This document shows positions 37,071 to 51,745 of a stretch of 64,000 nt of DNA, in pieces. The translations under genes were made by a program, and so were the position numbers. The DNA comes from Glossina fuscipes. Taxonomy: Eukaryota; Arthropoda; Insecta; Diptera; Glossinidae. The stretch is from the NCBI RefSeq assembly GCF_014805625.2, contig NW_023998414.1, positions 37,664,726-37,728,725 of the forward strand, read 5' to 3'. The notes under the pieces are model-generated. The model searched no databases and was not told the origin of the DNA. It saw only the letters and a program-made list of their open reading frames with translations. Each line of letters opens with the position of its first letter. Within the stretch, counting starts at the first letter, position 1.

Positions 37071-37747
37071 TATCGAAGGACTTACATGCACAACTTTCAG
37101 AACTAAAGATTTTTGTTCTTTTCACTTACATATATATCAAGCCGAACGTTAAAGGTTCTGCTAATTCTATATTTCCATTATTCTATTATATAACTGAATT
37201 TTATTTCTCATATATTCATTATTGTGAATCGTTCTTGCCCCCTTCAAGGCTGATAGCCTATCAAGCTCAGAATGATTTTACGAAATTCTTCATACGTTTG
37301 GCATGACATTGCATCGAGTAATGCTTTCAATTCGCGTAAAACTTTAATGCAAAATTAATTCGTAGCGGTAAAGTAACTTTGACGATATCCAAATTTTACG
37401 AAAGTATGACGAAAACTTGTTTTCTTTTTTCAAATTTTAAAATTAACAAAAGAAAAGAAAAAAAAAAAAAACAAGAAATAAATGAAAAATTGCAGAAAAT
37501 CTTTCACTTAACAATCCGTTTAAGGTTAAGGCAATAATTTATTGCGTTATAACATATAATAAAGAAATTTCATAGAGTTCATCGTTCTTGTTACGTTTGC
37601 CAGTTAAATATTCTGTACGATATTTATTTGGCAATAGAGGTAGAAGAAAATTGAAAGATCATCCGTAAGGTAATAAAAATTGCAAAACCGTAAAATAAAC
37701 TGATTGCCGTCTTTTTTTTTGTTGCGCCTTTAATGTGGCATAAAACA

Positions 37748-38260
37748 ATGTCACCTAAAAAAATTTACGCAACTAGAAGTTCTGGTAAGTGAAACATTAA
37801 AAAATTTTGCAAGAATTGCGTAAAACGAAACCACGCATAGTCATAAAAACCTTAACCGGAACTAAAATTTAAATCATCAAAAAAAAAGAAACGTTTACGT
37901 CAAACTGTAGCGTTAGAGGGTAACACAAAAGGATAAACAAAAGGATAATATTTTGATGTAATGTAAGAAAAAAAAAAAAAAAAAAAGAACGCATCGTAGT
38001 ACTAAGAAAACTATTGTACCAAATAACGAAAATCTAGAGTCTTTGGAAACACAAGAGCGCATACATATACAAAATTCTATGAAAGGTAAGTAAAGCTAAT
38101 GTTTAACTTAAGAAAAAAAAATATGAAAAAATGTGAAAAATACTTACGTAAAAGTAAACCAGTGCGCGGGTTATACTCGCCGTACGCAAGTACCAGAACA
38201 GTATACGAGAACGAGAAGGCGAAGGCGAAACCTACAATCAGGTCGTAAAAAAGCAACATA
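37748..38260 (+). other. Coding-like island of uncertain strand and structure
   Basis: On the + strand an ATG in an ideal fly context (AAAACAATG, 37748) opens MSPKKIYATRSSGK, reaching TGA at 37790 unless the GTAAGT at 37785 is used as a donor. Further basic segments follow in other frames: LRKTKPRIVIKTLTG; SSKKKKRLRQTVALEG; THRSTKKTIVPNNENLESLE, ending at another GTAAGT at 38086; and GYTRRTQVPEQYTRTRRRR near 38168-38225. On the - strand, 38231-38148 is an 84-bp stretch bounded by TTGTAG and GTAAGT, open in phase 1 as FAFAFSFSYTVLVLAYGEY. Either reading could be real. The GC rise at 38160-38230 comes partly from ACGAGA/AGGCGA repetition. It could be a decayed or multi-exon gene for a basic protein on +, a cassette exon on -, or chance. 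Confidence 0.25.
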
Positions 38261-38491
38261 AAAAAAAAAAAAAAAACTGCGCATCTTAGCAGGAAAAAAT
38301 AGGTTTTTTTAAAGCATAATTTTTTTCTTAAGCGACAAGAAGGCATTAACCAACTTTTTATAAATTATTTTTATGACTGGATAATTCAATGCTTACGTTT
38401 TCTAGGAACGCTATGCAGCGTAGATGGAGAAATTGTTTCTGTCAAAAATTTCCAACGGAAGTTATATTTTCTTTGCTTTTTAAGTAAAATG

Positions 38492-38494
<3 letters not shown>

Positions 38495-38528
<34 letters not shown>
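38495..38528. repeat. Poly-T run, 34 bases
   Basis: Unbroken T run between the two coding-like islands at 38.2 and 38.95 kb. Confidence 0.93.
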
Positions 38529-38533
<5 letters not shown>

Positions 38534-38953
38534 TTTTTCAATTACAGTTGTTGACACCCTCATCACCTTCGACGTGGTCTTTATTGTGCATTTTTATATG
38601 CACATATACGCTTATGCAGAGAGATATGCAACTGTATTGATAAGTAATCGTGTAACGGTCTAAGTATCTAAGTGTCAGTCAAAACGGCAGCTGAGCCGAT
38701 TAATGTCAAAGCATTTGCACTATTATTCAATTGAATTATTTCAAAAATTTTGCAAAAACGAAAATAACGGAAAGCAGAAAATTTGGTCAGAAAGACAAAA
38801 AAAAAAAAAATAAAATAAATAAAAGCAAAACAAAAAACAAAAAAAACTATCATTGATATCATAGGAAATAATGCACAAGACGTTATAATGTTACAAAGCA
38901 AAAATATCTTTCTCTCTTCCTCTTCAATATTTAACAATTAGTTTCTAAACGCA

Positions 38954-39073
38954 ATGATGTTGTCAACGAGAGGCACTCGACCCGTGCGTTGGCTCATTAA
39001 AAACAGCAGTAGCGCGCATCTGTTCTACGATTTGTTGATACTGATGCTGTTTTATGCCTTAAGCCAAATCGGG
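38954..39073 (+). CDS. Candidate first coding exon, signal-anchor or signal-peptide-like
   Basis: Two adjacent ATGs (38954 and 38957) open an ORF with polar and basic residues (TRGTRPVRWLIKNSSS) followed by the hydrophobic run LFYDLLILMLFYALSQIG and then GVGAAPA. The first 45 codons are G/C-rich at third positions, unlike the flanks. Beyond 39100 the frame runs into AT and CA microsatellites, so the coding part should end before that. The only GT nearby is a weak donor (GTTGGC) at 39074, which would end the exon in phase 0. The poor donor is the main doubt. The protein is not recognised. Confidence 0.28.
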
Positions 39074-39079
39074 GTTGGC

Positions 39080-39790
39080 GCGGCCCCTGCCTTTATATAT
39101 ATTATAAATATTATACACATACACACACATACATACATACAAGCACGCACATACGCACTTACCTATATATGAAAAAATGCATAACAACAAACGCACTGAC
39201 ACACACACGTGCATCCACATACACATATACACATATTTATAAACATTTCATATATGTAGACATTAATACAAGCATTGCCTTAGTTTCGATATAAATGAAT
39301 GAATGAATGAATGAATGAATGAATGAATGAAAGAATAAACGATTGCATATATGAATCGATGAGTGTACAACTTTTGCGTCTTATTATGTCAAAATAAGTA
39401 CATTCAGTGTAATAATCATAATAATTTTCAATTGACATCCTGTTGAGTTGTTTTCATAAAATATTTACGTTATTGTAATTGCCAAAGTGAGAACATTGCC
39501 AGAATTCATGTAAGCATCTTAATCTCATTTTCTAAAGAGTTGTCAAGCTGTGTTCCTCTTATTCACTTTCCTTCTATCTTTTTTCCTCACTCTTTCTCTA
39601 TCTCTCTCTCTCTCTCTTTCTCTCTTTCACCTTCTTTCTCTCTATGCACAACGTATGCGGATAACAGAGTAAAGAGGTTAACTCTTTGCTCCTTCTCCTA
39701 TGCTAAAGTTTCTAAAGAATTTTTGGTATTGATCTCTACGATAATTGTTTACCTCATCATTAAAAGTTGAGGACTTAATATAATACTCCA

Positions 39791-39824
<34 letters not shown>

Positions 39825-41150
39825 AAAAAAAACAAAACAGATATCCTATGGTGTTATTTATTATGGAATATTTTAATTTTTAAAAGACATACTGTTCACT
39901 TTGTTTTGCCGTTGAATACTTGCAGTTATTTACCATAAACACTTTTGTTTTAGCAGATATTTTTGCTCTTAATTAAACTCTGAAAATGACACAACTGTTC
40001 ACTTTTTCGAACAAAGAATCTCTTAAGGTAACAACCATTAAAGACCACCACAGTAGTTCGGAGGAAAGTACTCTTCACCACTTCGAAATGGGGTCTTGTT
40101 CACTTCGATTATTAAAACATCACTAAGCACTAAGCAATATTGCAGACAATGAAATAAAATCTGATCTGATGGCGAATTGTAAAGGCAACGGCAAGAGATG
40201 GTCTTTCTCGTCGTCCAAAGATATGTACAAGTAGAACAAGGTGAACTCTTAACTTATTATGATCGTAGTTCATGCCTTTAAATTAATGCCATCAAAATAA
40301 TCGCCTGGAATTTGTTTACATAATAATTGTCGACATGCCATTGTATACGTAGAAAGAGTATTTAAGATTTAAGAAATTGCTTAACAGTTATTAAGTTTTA
40401 TAGAACTTCTGCGTAAACTAATTTTCCCCCCACGCCCATTAATGAACGAAAAAACATCTTATATTCTCCAACTAGGTATGGGATACAGGCGTGCCTTGTG
40501 TAACACACAATTACTTCATGCCATGATATCTTTACGAAACGTTTTTATCTGTTTACTTGTACTAATAATATCTGATAGAAAATAATATTTATTTGTTTTT
40601 TTAAAAAATTTACAAAGTATGGATTACTTAGATGAGCGTAACCTTTTGCCTACTCGACTACTCATACGGACAATATGAGGTTATTTGAAGTCAGAAGATT
40701 TTTGGCAAACAAGTTCATAACGAATCCGTCCGTTTGCTCGGCAATTTATTCCTCAATAGAATTCAAAATTCTAGCTGATATGGGCGACCTGTTCAGATCG
40801 CATTAATTTCGATTCATTAGAGAAACGAAAGCCCATTGCAATCATTTGCTTAACACGCGTCCACGATCAAAATTTACACATTTTCCTTTACTCTATTGTC
40901 GTACCCTTCTCGCGATGCCCTGATTAACTCGATAACAGTCACACTTTAGGAATTACAGTTAAATATGCTCATATGTATATAAAAACTTTTTTAACAAAAA
41001 AAACTCCACTCAATCATAAGTGCAAAGATAATGATAATGATGACGTTCCCTGAAGGTGGAATAAATAAATAATAAAAAAAATAAATAAAAAGTGATAAAA
41101 TCTGTTTCGTGTTCGTGTGTAAGTTTACAACTATTTACGCACAAATGTAC
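39080..41150. other. Non-coding stretch left of the mariner copy
   Basis: It holds CA/CATA repeats (39110-39160), (ATGA)n at 39294-39331, CT repeats near 39597-39640 and an A run at about 39789-39813. The 39540-39770 frame is made by the CT repeat. No gene seen. Confidence 0.6.
39294..39331 (+). repeat. (ATGA)n tetranucleotide repeat
   Basis: Nine perfect GAAT/ATGA units. Confidence 0.93.
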
Positions 41151-41158
41151 ATAAAATA

Positions 41159-41181
41159 GTGCGTCCAAAAAGTAAGACCAA
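41159..41181 (+). repeat. Left terminal inverted repeat of the mariner at 41.2 kb
   Basis: The 23-bp end pairs with 42179-42199. The shared core CCAAAAAGTAAGACCAA is identical; the outer part differs by a 2-base insertion (GTGCGT versus GTGC). TA precedes it. Confidence 0.88.
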
Positions 41182-41358
41182 TATACAAGTTACATTGCGC
41201 CGATATATCAAATATCAGAAATATTTCTTCTTCGCAATTGATGACAACGTGACAAACATCCACGTGATTAGTATTTCAGCTGCGCTTGCTCTTGTACGAT
41301 AACGAAAGTATTTTATCCCATTTTAAAAATTTGGAATTTTGTTGACCAAAGAAGTTTC

Positions 41359-42120
41359 ATGAAGTTTTGTTTACGAAGTGAAATATCTTGTGCAAAAGCT
41401 TTCGGGTTTTGGCTGAGAGCCTTTAACGAGCAGAATTTGTCGGTAAGAAATGCTTGCAAATGGTATAAATACTTCAAGGAAGGCCGACAACAAGTCGACG
41501 ACGAAAAGCAAACCAGACGATCAATAACATCCATCACTGAAAGTCATGTCAAACAAATTAAAAAATCGATGCTCAAGTACCATCGATTAACAGTTAGGGA
41601 TCTTGCTAACGCTGTTGGCATTTCGAGCGGATCAGTCGAAAACGCATGTCGCGTTAAAATCTGCGACGAGATCGTTTTTGAAACGCATTATTGCGATAGT
41701 TTGAGCTTTGGATCTACGCATATGACCGGGCAGTAGCCGAACAACCACAAGAATATCGTGCGAAAGGTGAGCCAAAACTTAGCTCAGTAGTAACAGGTTT
41801 TCCCGATAAACGTGGTGCTTTGCCGGCGGGACAAACTATGAGAACAGGGAATGAATGTATGCGTCGTTTGCGTGAAGCCATTCGCACCAAGACGCCGAAA
41901 TTGTGGAAAAACAATCCTTGGTTTTTGGCATCATGATAACGCGCCACCGTACACCACATTGATTCTTCGAGATCATTTCATTACAAATTCAACTCACATT
42001 ATTCCACAATCTCCGCAATTACCTGATTTAGTCTCATGTGCCTTCTACATATTGCCTAAACTCAAAAGATTACTCCGAGGGGAAAGGTTTTGACTCGATT
42101 GAAGGGAGACAAGCCGAGTC
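41359..42120 (+). pseudogene. Mariner transposase pseudogene
   Basis: The first frame (41359-41736) carries the DNA-binding half: FGFWLRAFNEQNLSVRNACKW with YKYFKEGRQQVDDE, then the second helix-turn-helix HRLTVRDLANAVGISSGSV. The sequence then moves to another frame at 41709, where WIYAYD holds the first catalytic Asp (codon 41724-41726), followed by EYRAKGEPK and MRRLREAIRTK. One extra base just before HHDNAPP shifts the frame again; the second Asp codon is 41935-41937. Exactly 34 codons later the third catalytic position is Ala ([11 protein letters not shown], codon 42040-42042) instead of Asp. A further 1-base shift follows GERF. Two Asp residues with D34D-type spacing identify mariner. 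The third-site substitution and frameshifts make it inactive. Confidence 0.9.
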
Positions 42121-42178
42121 GGAAAATGTTTTGGCGGCGAAACATATCAAAAAAAAAAAAAAAACACATGAAATTGAT

Positions 42179-42199
42179 TTGGTCTTACTTTTTGGGCAC
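42179..42199 (-). repeat. Right terminal inverted repeat of the mariner at 41.2 kb
   Basis: The reverse complement of this 21-bp segment matches the left end at 41159-41181 apart from a 2-base gap. It marks the right boundary of the element, just before the AT/CA microsatellite. Confidence 0.88.
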
Positions 42200-42246
42200 A
42201 GTAAGCAAGCACATGCAACCATACAAACATATATACATGCGAAAAT

Positions 42247-42358
42247 GTATACATACCTATATCTATATATATATACATGTATATATACATATATATATAT
42301 ACATGTATACATATATATATACATACATATATATATATATACACGTATACATATATAT

Positions 42359-42394
<36 letters not shown>
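42247..42394. repeat. Compound AT/ACATATAT/CATG microsatellite beside the mariner right end
   Basis: About 150 bp of TA, ACATAC and ACATGTATAC units starting roughly 50 bp after the mariner terminal repeat. It yields spurious Tyr/Ile/His-rich frames on both strands. Confidence 0.92.
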
Positions 42395-42395
<1 letters not shown>

Positions 42396-42399
42396 AGTT

Positions 42400-45300
42400 G
42401 CTTTAATATCACTGCAACACATTTTGTTGACGTTTTAATTAATTCTGGTGTCGTTATTGCCCCTGTTACGATAGATAAAAATGCGGCCTACATACTGGAT
42501 AATAATAACGCTGATGTTCAAGCATTTAATGTCAACTTGTTAATAAAATATTTATAAATTTTTTAATTTTATTTAATGCACGTTTACAAGGATTGCATTA
42601 AACAAAAATGACTCGCTACGGAAATTGTATTTTAAAATTTTTACTACGCGCACACAAATGCAAAAAATGGCTTTTTGAAATTTCTTCACCTTCCCCTTGC
42701 GTTCCTAAAATTTATAATTATCTCGTAAAGAAATGGAAAGAACAAAGAATTAAATTTAAAAGTGTAAATAAAAATAAAAACAAAAAAAAAAATTCGTTTA
42801 CAAAAAAATTCATTACAAAAATAAACATAAATTGATATTCCGCCCGCCGGTAAATCTCTCAATACTCATCGGTATTGTGCGTCTCTACGAAAACCAATGT
42901 TTCCATCTCTGCGTATCGTAGATATCGTATATCGTATATCGTATATCTTACACATATCATCGCTTCTTTTTACACGCTTCGAAAGCACTTTATAGCACTA
43001 TATATATCGTAACACAATATTATTTGCAAGCGTTCTGCGCTTAACCCCCTGCACGTTCCACGTGTTACGTACAACTCGCATAGAATAACATAAGTTAAGC
43101 TTAAATATAACATGGGTGAAAAAAAAATGTGTACCGCAAGCTTATTCGTTTCGCATCGAGACAGCGTTGAAAGGAACCAACTCTCTTTCATTAGAACGTG
43201 TAAAATTTTACGATGAAAATTTTTTTAATTTTATTTCCAAATTAAAAGGAAAAAGCTTTAAGTTTTCAACATTTTGATGATATAAGAAAATTAAAAATAC
43301 GTTCACCTATCACAAAATCAGTTTTCATCATATATAATCGTTAATTTTTTTTTTCTGCTCAAAGTTGATTTCCTTTGAAGAGTTTTGGGCCAGAGGTCTC
43401 CAAATTCTTTTGCAAATTTGTAGGCAATGGCTTCATTTTCGCTAACGGAAGAATGTTTACCACAAATACTACCAAGTTACGCAAACAGACGGATGGATAG
43501 ACGGATGTGCGGGCATGTTTACAACAGACTATACCGAGACGGACAGACATGCTTAAATTGGTTTAGAAGTTGATGCTGATCAAAAATATGTACACTTTTT
43601 GCCGAGTCTCCGATACTTGCTTGTGGGCGTTGCCAACGTAGCGACAAAGCGAATATACCCCTCATCCGTCGATGATGGGTAATAAAAAAAAGAAATAAAA
43701 AAAAGCTTTGTAGCTTTTTATATATGTTTTCTTTAGGTGACGGGTATCTAAAATTTGGCTCGAAGCGAATATCATATTCTTTCCTATTTATTCGTAGATA
43801 AGCTTACAAAATTAATGTAATATCTTGACTGACTGTGGAGATAAATTGCGGTATTACATGGTATTCACATGTGACTGTAGCAAAAGTTAACCCGTTCTCG
43901 TTGCGAATCGAGAAAAACACGTGCACTAGCGATTGTGCATAAAAAATCCTTTCGTTAAACTATGAAAAGTGTGAGAAAAGGGTAAAAAATTACATACGAA
44001 AACGAAGAGAGGATTTTCTTAATGCTCATGAATTTTTATTTATCCATATATATATATGTATATATATCCTTTTTCATATCCTTTCTATTCAAAAATCGGT
44101 ATTTAATGCCATGAAAATTGTTAACCATAAGATTGACGAGTAATAGATTTTGTCATTATTTTTATACGCTTCCTTGCCAGGCTATTGACACAAAATATTA
44201 AATGATAAGCATTTTATGAGACTTTTATACGGTGAGTTTAACCCTTTTTCTTTTGTTTCTTTTTTTTTTTTTTTTTTCTTTTCCTTTTTGTCTTACAAAC
44301 AGAGAGAGAGAGAGAGAGAGAGATACACACAGTTGCTAGTTTTAAGCTGTGGGGGTGAAAATAAGTTGCTCGTAATACGTTTTCAAAGTTTCTCGTCTTT
44401 GCTTGATTTAAGCAAACGAATTCTGTTAATTCCTGGTTGTAAATTAATTATGAGGTGTTGTCGGTTAATGGCTTTCTATTCCTTTCACGCGAATTGAAAG
44501 GAAATTTAGCTAAATAATATGAATGCGGGTGGATGCTTCGACTGTTCGGCTGAATAATGCATAAAGTAACGCAGAAGCGTCTCGAAGAAGGAATTTCTTA
44601 CAACGAATATTCAACGCGTTATAACTCACTTAAATTCTTTTAATCCGCTAATCTTAATATTGAAAATGATTTTACGTAACAACGGCTATCGACAAATTTC
44701 CTTCAAACTATTGCATAATATACATAGATACATATGTTTTTATTTCACTTTATTTCTATACAGTTACCGAATTAATAATAAAACATTGTAGAACGATGAA
44801 GCTGGTCTTGAACTACCCTACACTGCACTATCGCCTATTACAATTGCCTATGTATTTTCCTTGTGATAGACGAAAAATTATACTGCATTTCCATATGATG
44901 GCGCACTTTTCATATAGAGTAGCCGCGGTCGGACCGGGTCAACTGACGTGATTTCAATATCGCGAAATTAGTCTTCTTGTTAAAGATCATTAGCTTTATT
45001 GTTAAATAAGAAGTCGATTTTCATAAAAATCTTTATTTTGGCTGGAGACTGAAAAATAGACTTACATAGTCCAAGCTTGGTACACTTTTCCTTTTTTTTT
45101 TCATAGCATTGTCATACACTAGCTTTTTAATCATAAAATTCTATTAAGACCACTCTACTGTTGTATGAAGGGAATGAGGCTCGCTGGTTCCAAGAGAATT
45201 AGTCTATCCGATCTGGACATGAAGTTAGCATATCTTAAATATATCACTTGAGGATTTTTTGCAAAAATTCTTAAAATTTCAAATTTTTTTCATATCAGTT

Positions 45301-46580
45301 TTTTAACTTAAGGCATTAAGGCATGAAAAGCGATCGCAAATATGATTATTTCATTATCTACTTTTGATAGTGTTCGCAGTTGGGCCATAACATGTCTGCG
45401 TATACGAAATTTCGTCAAAATATCTCAAAAAGTGAATGCTGCTGCTGGATGAAGACAAGTACACATAGCAGATCACACACTGACAAACAGACATGAAACA
45501 AGCAGCTATAAGGCGGACGGACATCAGACAGACAGACGTCACACCTGCCTATATCTAAAAGATGGGCAGACATACTTTAACTTGACTTCAGAATTATTTG
45601 CTACATTTCTATTCAAACTTAGTAACATGGGAGAAACATAAATGGTGTAGGGTGTATCCCGATATTTACATTTCAGACAATTAAGGTGTTGTGTATGTGT
45701 GTGTGTGTGTGTGTGTCTAAATCAAAACCTAACCTACTTTTGTTTAATTCAACTATTTTTCCTTTGAAAAGCTATAAAATTTTCATGGTATTAAGGAAAT
45801 TTAAAGAAAACTTCGTGTATATCTAGACCTGCCGTGTTATCAGTTCGGCAATTCTTTATAGTTTTTCCCTTAATCTACATAAGGTTTCGATTTAGCGTCA
45901 ATCCTTAATAACTTTAATTTCCCTTAGTAAGTAAAATTGATATTTAAAGATTAATAACATTTTTGCAGAGTAATTCTACTGCTTTGGAATTTCCCAAGAT
46001 TTCACTTTAAATATATTCACAGGTCACAGGACCGCTGTCATTGCATCTGTTTTTTCTTCAAAACCGTTGTCAAACATATATAAATAAATATAAATATTCT
46101 AGGAATTCACACAAACAAGAATATATAACTTTCAGATTGATTTACTTCCAGCCTATTAGGCTATGGTACTATAATTAAAAATAATTTAATTTTGTTTTTA
46201 ATATTTAACGCATGCATATTATATGAATGCCTTCGCAATGAATATTAAAATGATTCGATCTGCAAAATGTTCATTCATAGAAGACTTTTTACGTTGAATA
46301 TTCAAAAGTGAAACTCCTTCAGATTATACTGCCGGTATCCTCCTCGATATTCGCATAAGTACGATTCTTATCACAAAAAAAAAAAAAAATGTCATCTGTG
46401 TAAAGAAAATCTATATCTGGACTTAATTTAGACGTCTTACTAAATACTTCGCATTACTAAACTTTGTATAACTTTTATTTTTCTTGTTCTATTTTTCGAC
46501 GAAATACAGGCAATGCGTACATACATAGTACACTTTCATCAGAGATTTTATAAAAGGATAATGCGATTTTATTCCCTTTT
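42400..46580. other. Non-coding stretch
   Basis: It holds a (GA)n run at about 44300-44322 and a (GT)n run at 45693-45717. (CAGACGGA)-type modules that resemble the dispersed repeat occur near 43488-43545 and 45470-45545. ORFs at 42608-42835 and 44216-44497 are A/T- or repeat-driven. No gene seen. Confidence 0.55.
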
Positions 46581-46582
46581 TA

Positions 46583-46740
46583 ATATAGTTATTATACCGA
46601 TAAGCTTTTCGGTTCGTCTCTCCGTCTTGTTTCTTTGTGTTTAAGCTGCAGATCGGAAGTTTTAAGATATTGTGATGAAATTTGATATATTGACGCTGTT
46701 TGACACAAGAAATTAACGCCTCTCAAAATGGTTCGGATCG
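46583..46740 (+). repeat. Dispersed repeat family, copy 3 (left arm of an inverted pair)
   Basis: TTATTATACCGATAAGC is followed by CGTCTCTCCGTCTTG and the AGCTGCAGATCGG region. The copy at 47030-47150 is in the opposite orientation, so 46583-47150 is an inverted arrangement with about 290 bp between the arms. Confidence 0.5.
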
Positions 46741-47029
46741 GTAATGTATGGCTATTCACTATACTTTTACTAATAATTCGAATTTTTGAAATTATGTGCT
46801 GTGCTCTCAGCAACTGGATGTTGGTGCGATTACTTTGTGATCGATTTCTTAGACAATTTGAAAAATTACTATATCGCTCACGTGTACTTTCAATAATGCG
46901 GTGCTTGATAAGTAAAAAAAAAAAAAAAACTATAGTGATCGGCGGTCCACTACAAGTTACCCTGCATCATTATACAATTATTCATATAAGGATTTTTCAA
47001 TATAAGGCGTGATGGAAAAAGTGATCTGA

Positions 47030-47149
47030 CCCAGTCCATAACGGACGGAGGGACAGACAGAAAATGATCCGGAATCGATCGCTATAACAAAAGGTCGGTC
47101 TATCTCAAATCCTTGTAGGTGTTGCACACATCCGCACAAACTTCATTTA

Positions 47150-47150
<1 letters not shown>
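47030..47150 (-). repeat. Dispersed repeat family, copy 4 (right arm of an inverted pair)
   Basis: In reverse orientation it carries the GGACGGAGGGACAGACAG module, ATCCGGAATCGATCGCTATAA, and AGGTGTTGCACACATCCGC followed by ACAAACTTC. These are reverse complements of blocks in copies 1, 2 and 6. Confidence 0.62.
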
Positions 47151-51160
<4,010 letters not shown>

Positions 51161-51163
51161 TCT

Positions 51164-51173
51164 NNNNNNNNNN
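51164..51173. other. Assembly gap of 10 N
   Basis: Ten N interrupt AT-rich non-coding DNA about 130 bp before two copies of the dispersed repeat. Real length unknown. Confidence 0.98.
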
Positions 51174-51299
51174 TAAATTTAAATCTATAAGCGTAGGTAT
51201 GTAAGGAAAAAAAAAAAGAAGAGAATTAACAAATAATAACAATAAACCTAAACGTGTGATGACGAAACGAAACGCTTGTGGTGCGAAGATAAATTAACT

Positions 51300-51440
51300 T
51301 TGCTCAGAAGAATGCCAGTACCTAGACGGAGTTGAGATAGACGCATCTTTTATTATATCGACCGATACAGAATCGCTTTCTGAATCGATCTAAGTTTGTC
51401 TGTCCGCCTGTCCATCTGTCAGTCTTGTTATCCCTTTCTT
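51300..51440 (+). repeat. Dispersed repeat family, copy 5
   Basis: This copy has CTTTTATTATATCGACCGAT, ACAGAATCGCTTTCTGAATC and GATCTAAGTTTGTCTGTCC, with a (GTCTGTCC)n-like tail. It lies about 130 bp after the 10-N gap and directly before another copy in the same orientation. Confidence 0.65.
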
Positions 51441-51469
51441 GTTTTTTCTTTCTTAGACTTAACACCTCT

Positions 51470-51745
51470 TGTGGTATAAGGATATATTAATTTTGTTCGG
51501 ATGTATGCAACACCTAAGAGGACTTGGTATAGGCCTATCTTTTATTATACCGTTCGATATAAAATCATTTTCTGATTTGATTTAACCGCGACTGTACGTC
51601 TGTCTGTCTTATTTATTCTGTTTAACTTACAGGCCATCATTTTTGAGATATGTTCAATGCAATGCGGTACACTGAAGAGTTTTGATCCAAGGGCAAACGC
51701 TATTGGAAATACTTCGAATCGGACCACTTTTTCGATCACTTCTCA
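51470..51745 (+). repeat. Dispersed repeat family, copy 6 (long copy)
   Basis: It includes CACCTCTTGTGGTATAAGG, ATATTAATTTTGTTCGGATG, TATGCAACACCTAAGAGGAC, TTTTATTATACCG and the GTCTGTCTG module. A downstream block (CAAGGGCAAACGCTATTGGAA, then TTCGAATCGGACC) is also found, inverted, in the 57-kb copy. This shows the unit is at least about 270 bp long. Confidence 0.68.

Larger units (their letters stand above)
29570..37740. other. Non-coding stretch with long A runs and an assembly gap
   Basis: It holds A runs at 31353-31382 and 33260-33290, (GA)n at 31890-31926, the 100-N gap, and a 65-bp duplication at 36957-37070. ORFs such as 29923-29540 (-), 30443-30138 (-) and 32969-32787 (-) show no recognisable domain. 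A dispersed-repeat-like module (GTCTGTCCGTCCGTAC) lies near 35740-35760. Confidence 0.55.
41159..42199 (+). mobile_element. Mariner-family transposon with both terminal inverted repeats, non-autonomous by decay
   Basis: The element is about 1041 bp, shorter than the roughly 1.3 kb typical of mariner, so it carries internal deletions. Its ends are near-perfect inverted repeats: the left end reads GTGCGTCCAAAAAGTAAGACC and the right end, reverse-complemented, reads GTGCCCAAAAAGTAAGACC, differing by a 2-base indel. A TA dinucleotide, the mariner target, sits just left at 41157-41158. On the right, the nearest TA is three bases beyond the repeat, so the target duplication is imperfect. Between the ends lies a broken transposase gene. 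The right end abuts a long AT/CA microsatellite. Confidence 0.9.

Noticed and set aside
41713..41959. 81-codon - strand ORF
   Set aside because: Antisense shadow of the mariner transposase pseudogene.
42038..42557. Long overlapping ORFs rich in Tyr, Ile and His on both strands
   Set aside because: They are translations of the AT/CA compound microsatellite after the mariner end; both strands are open because the repeat lacks stops.
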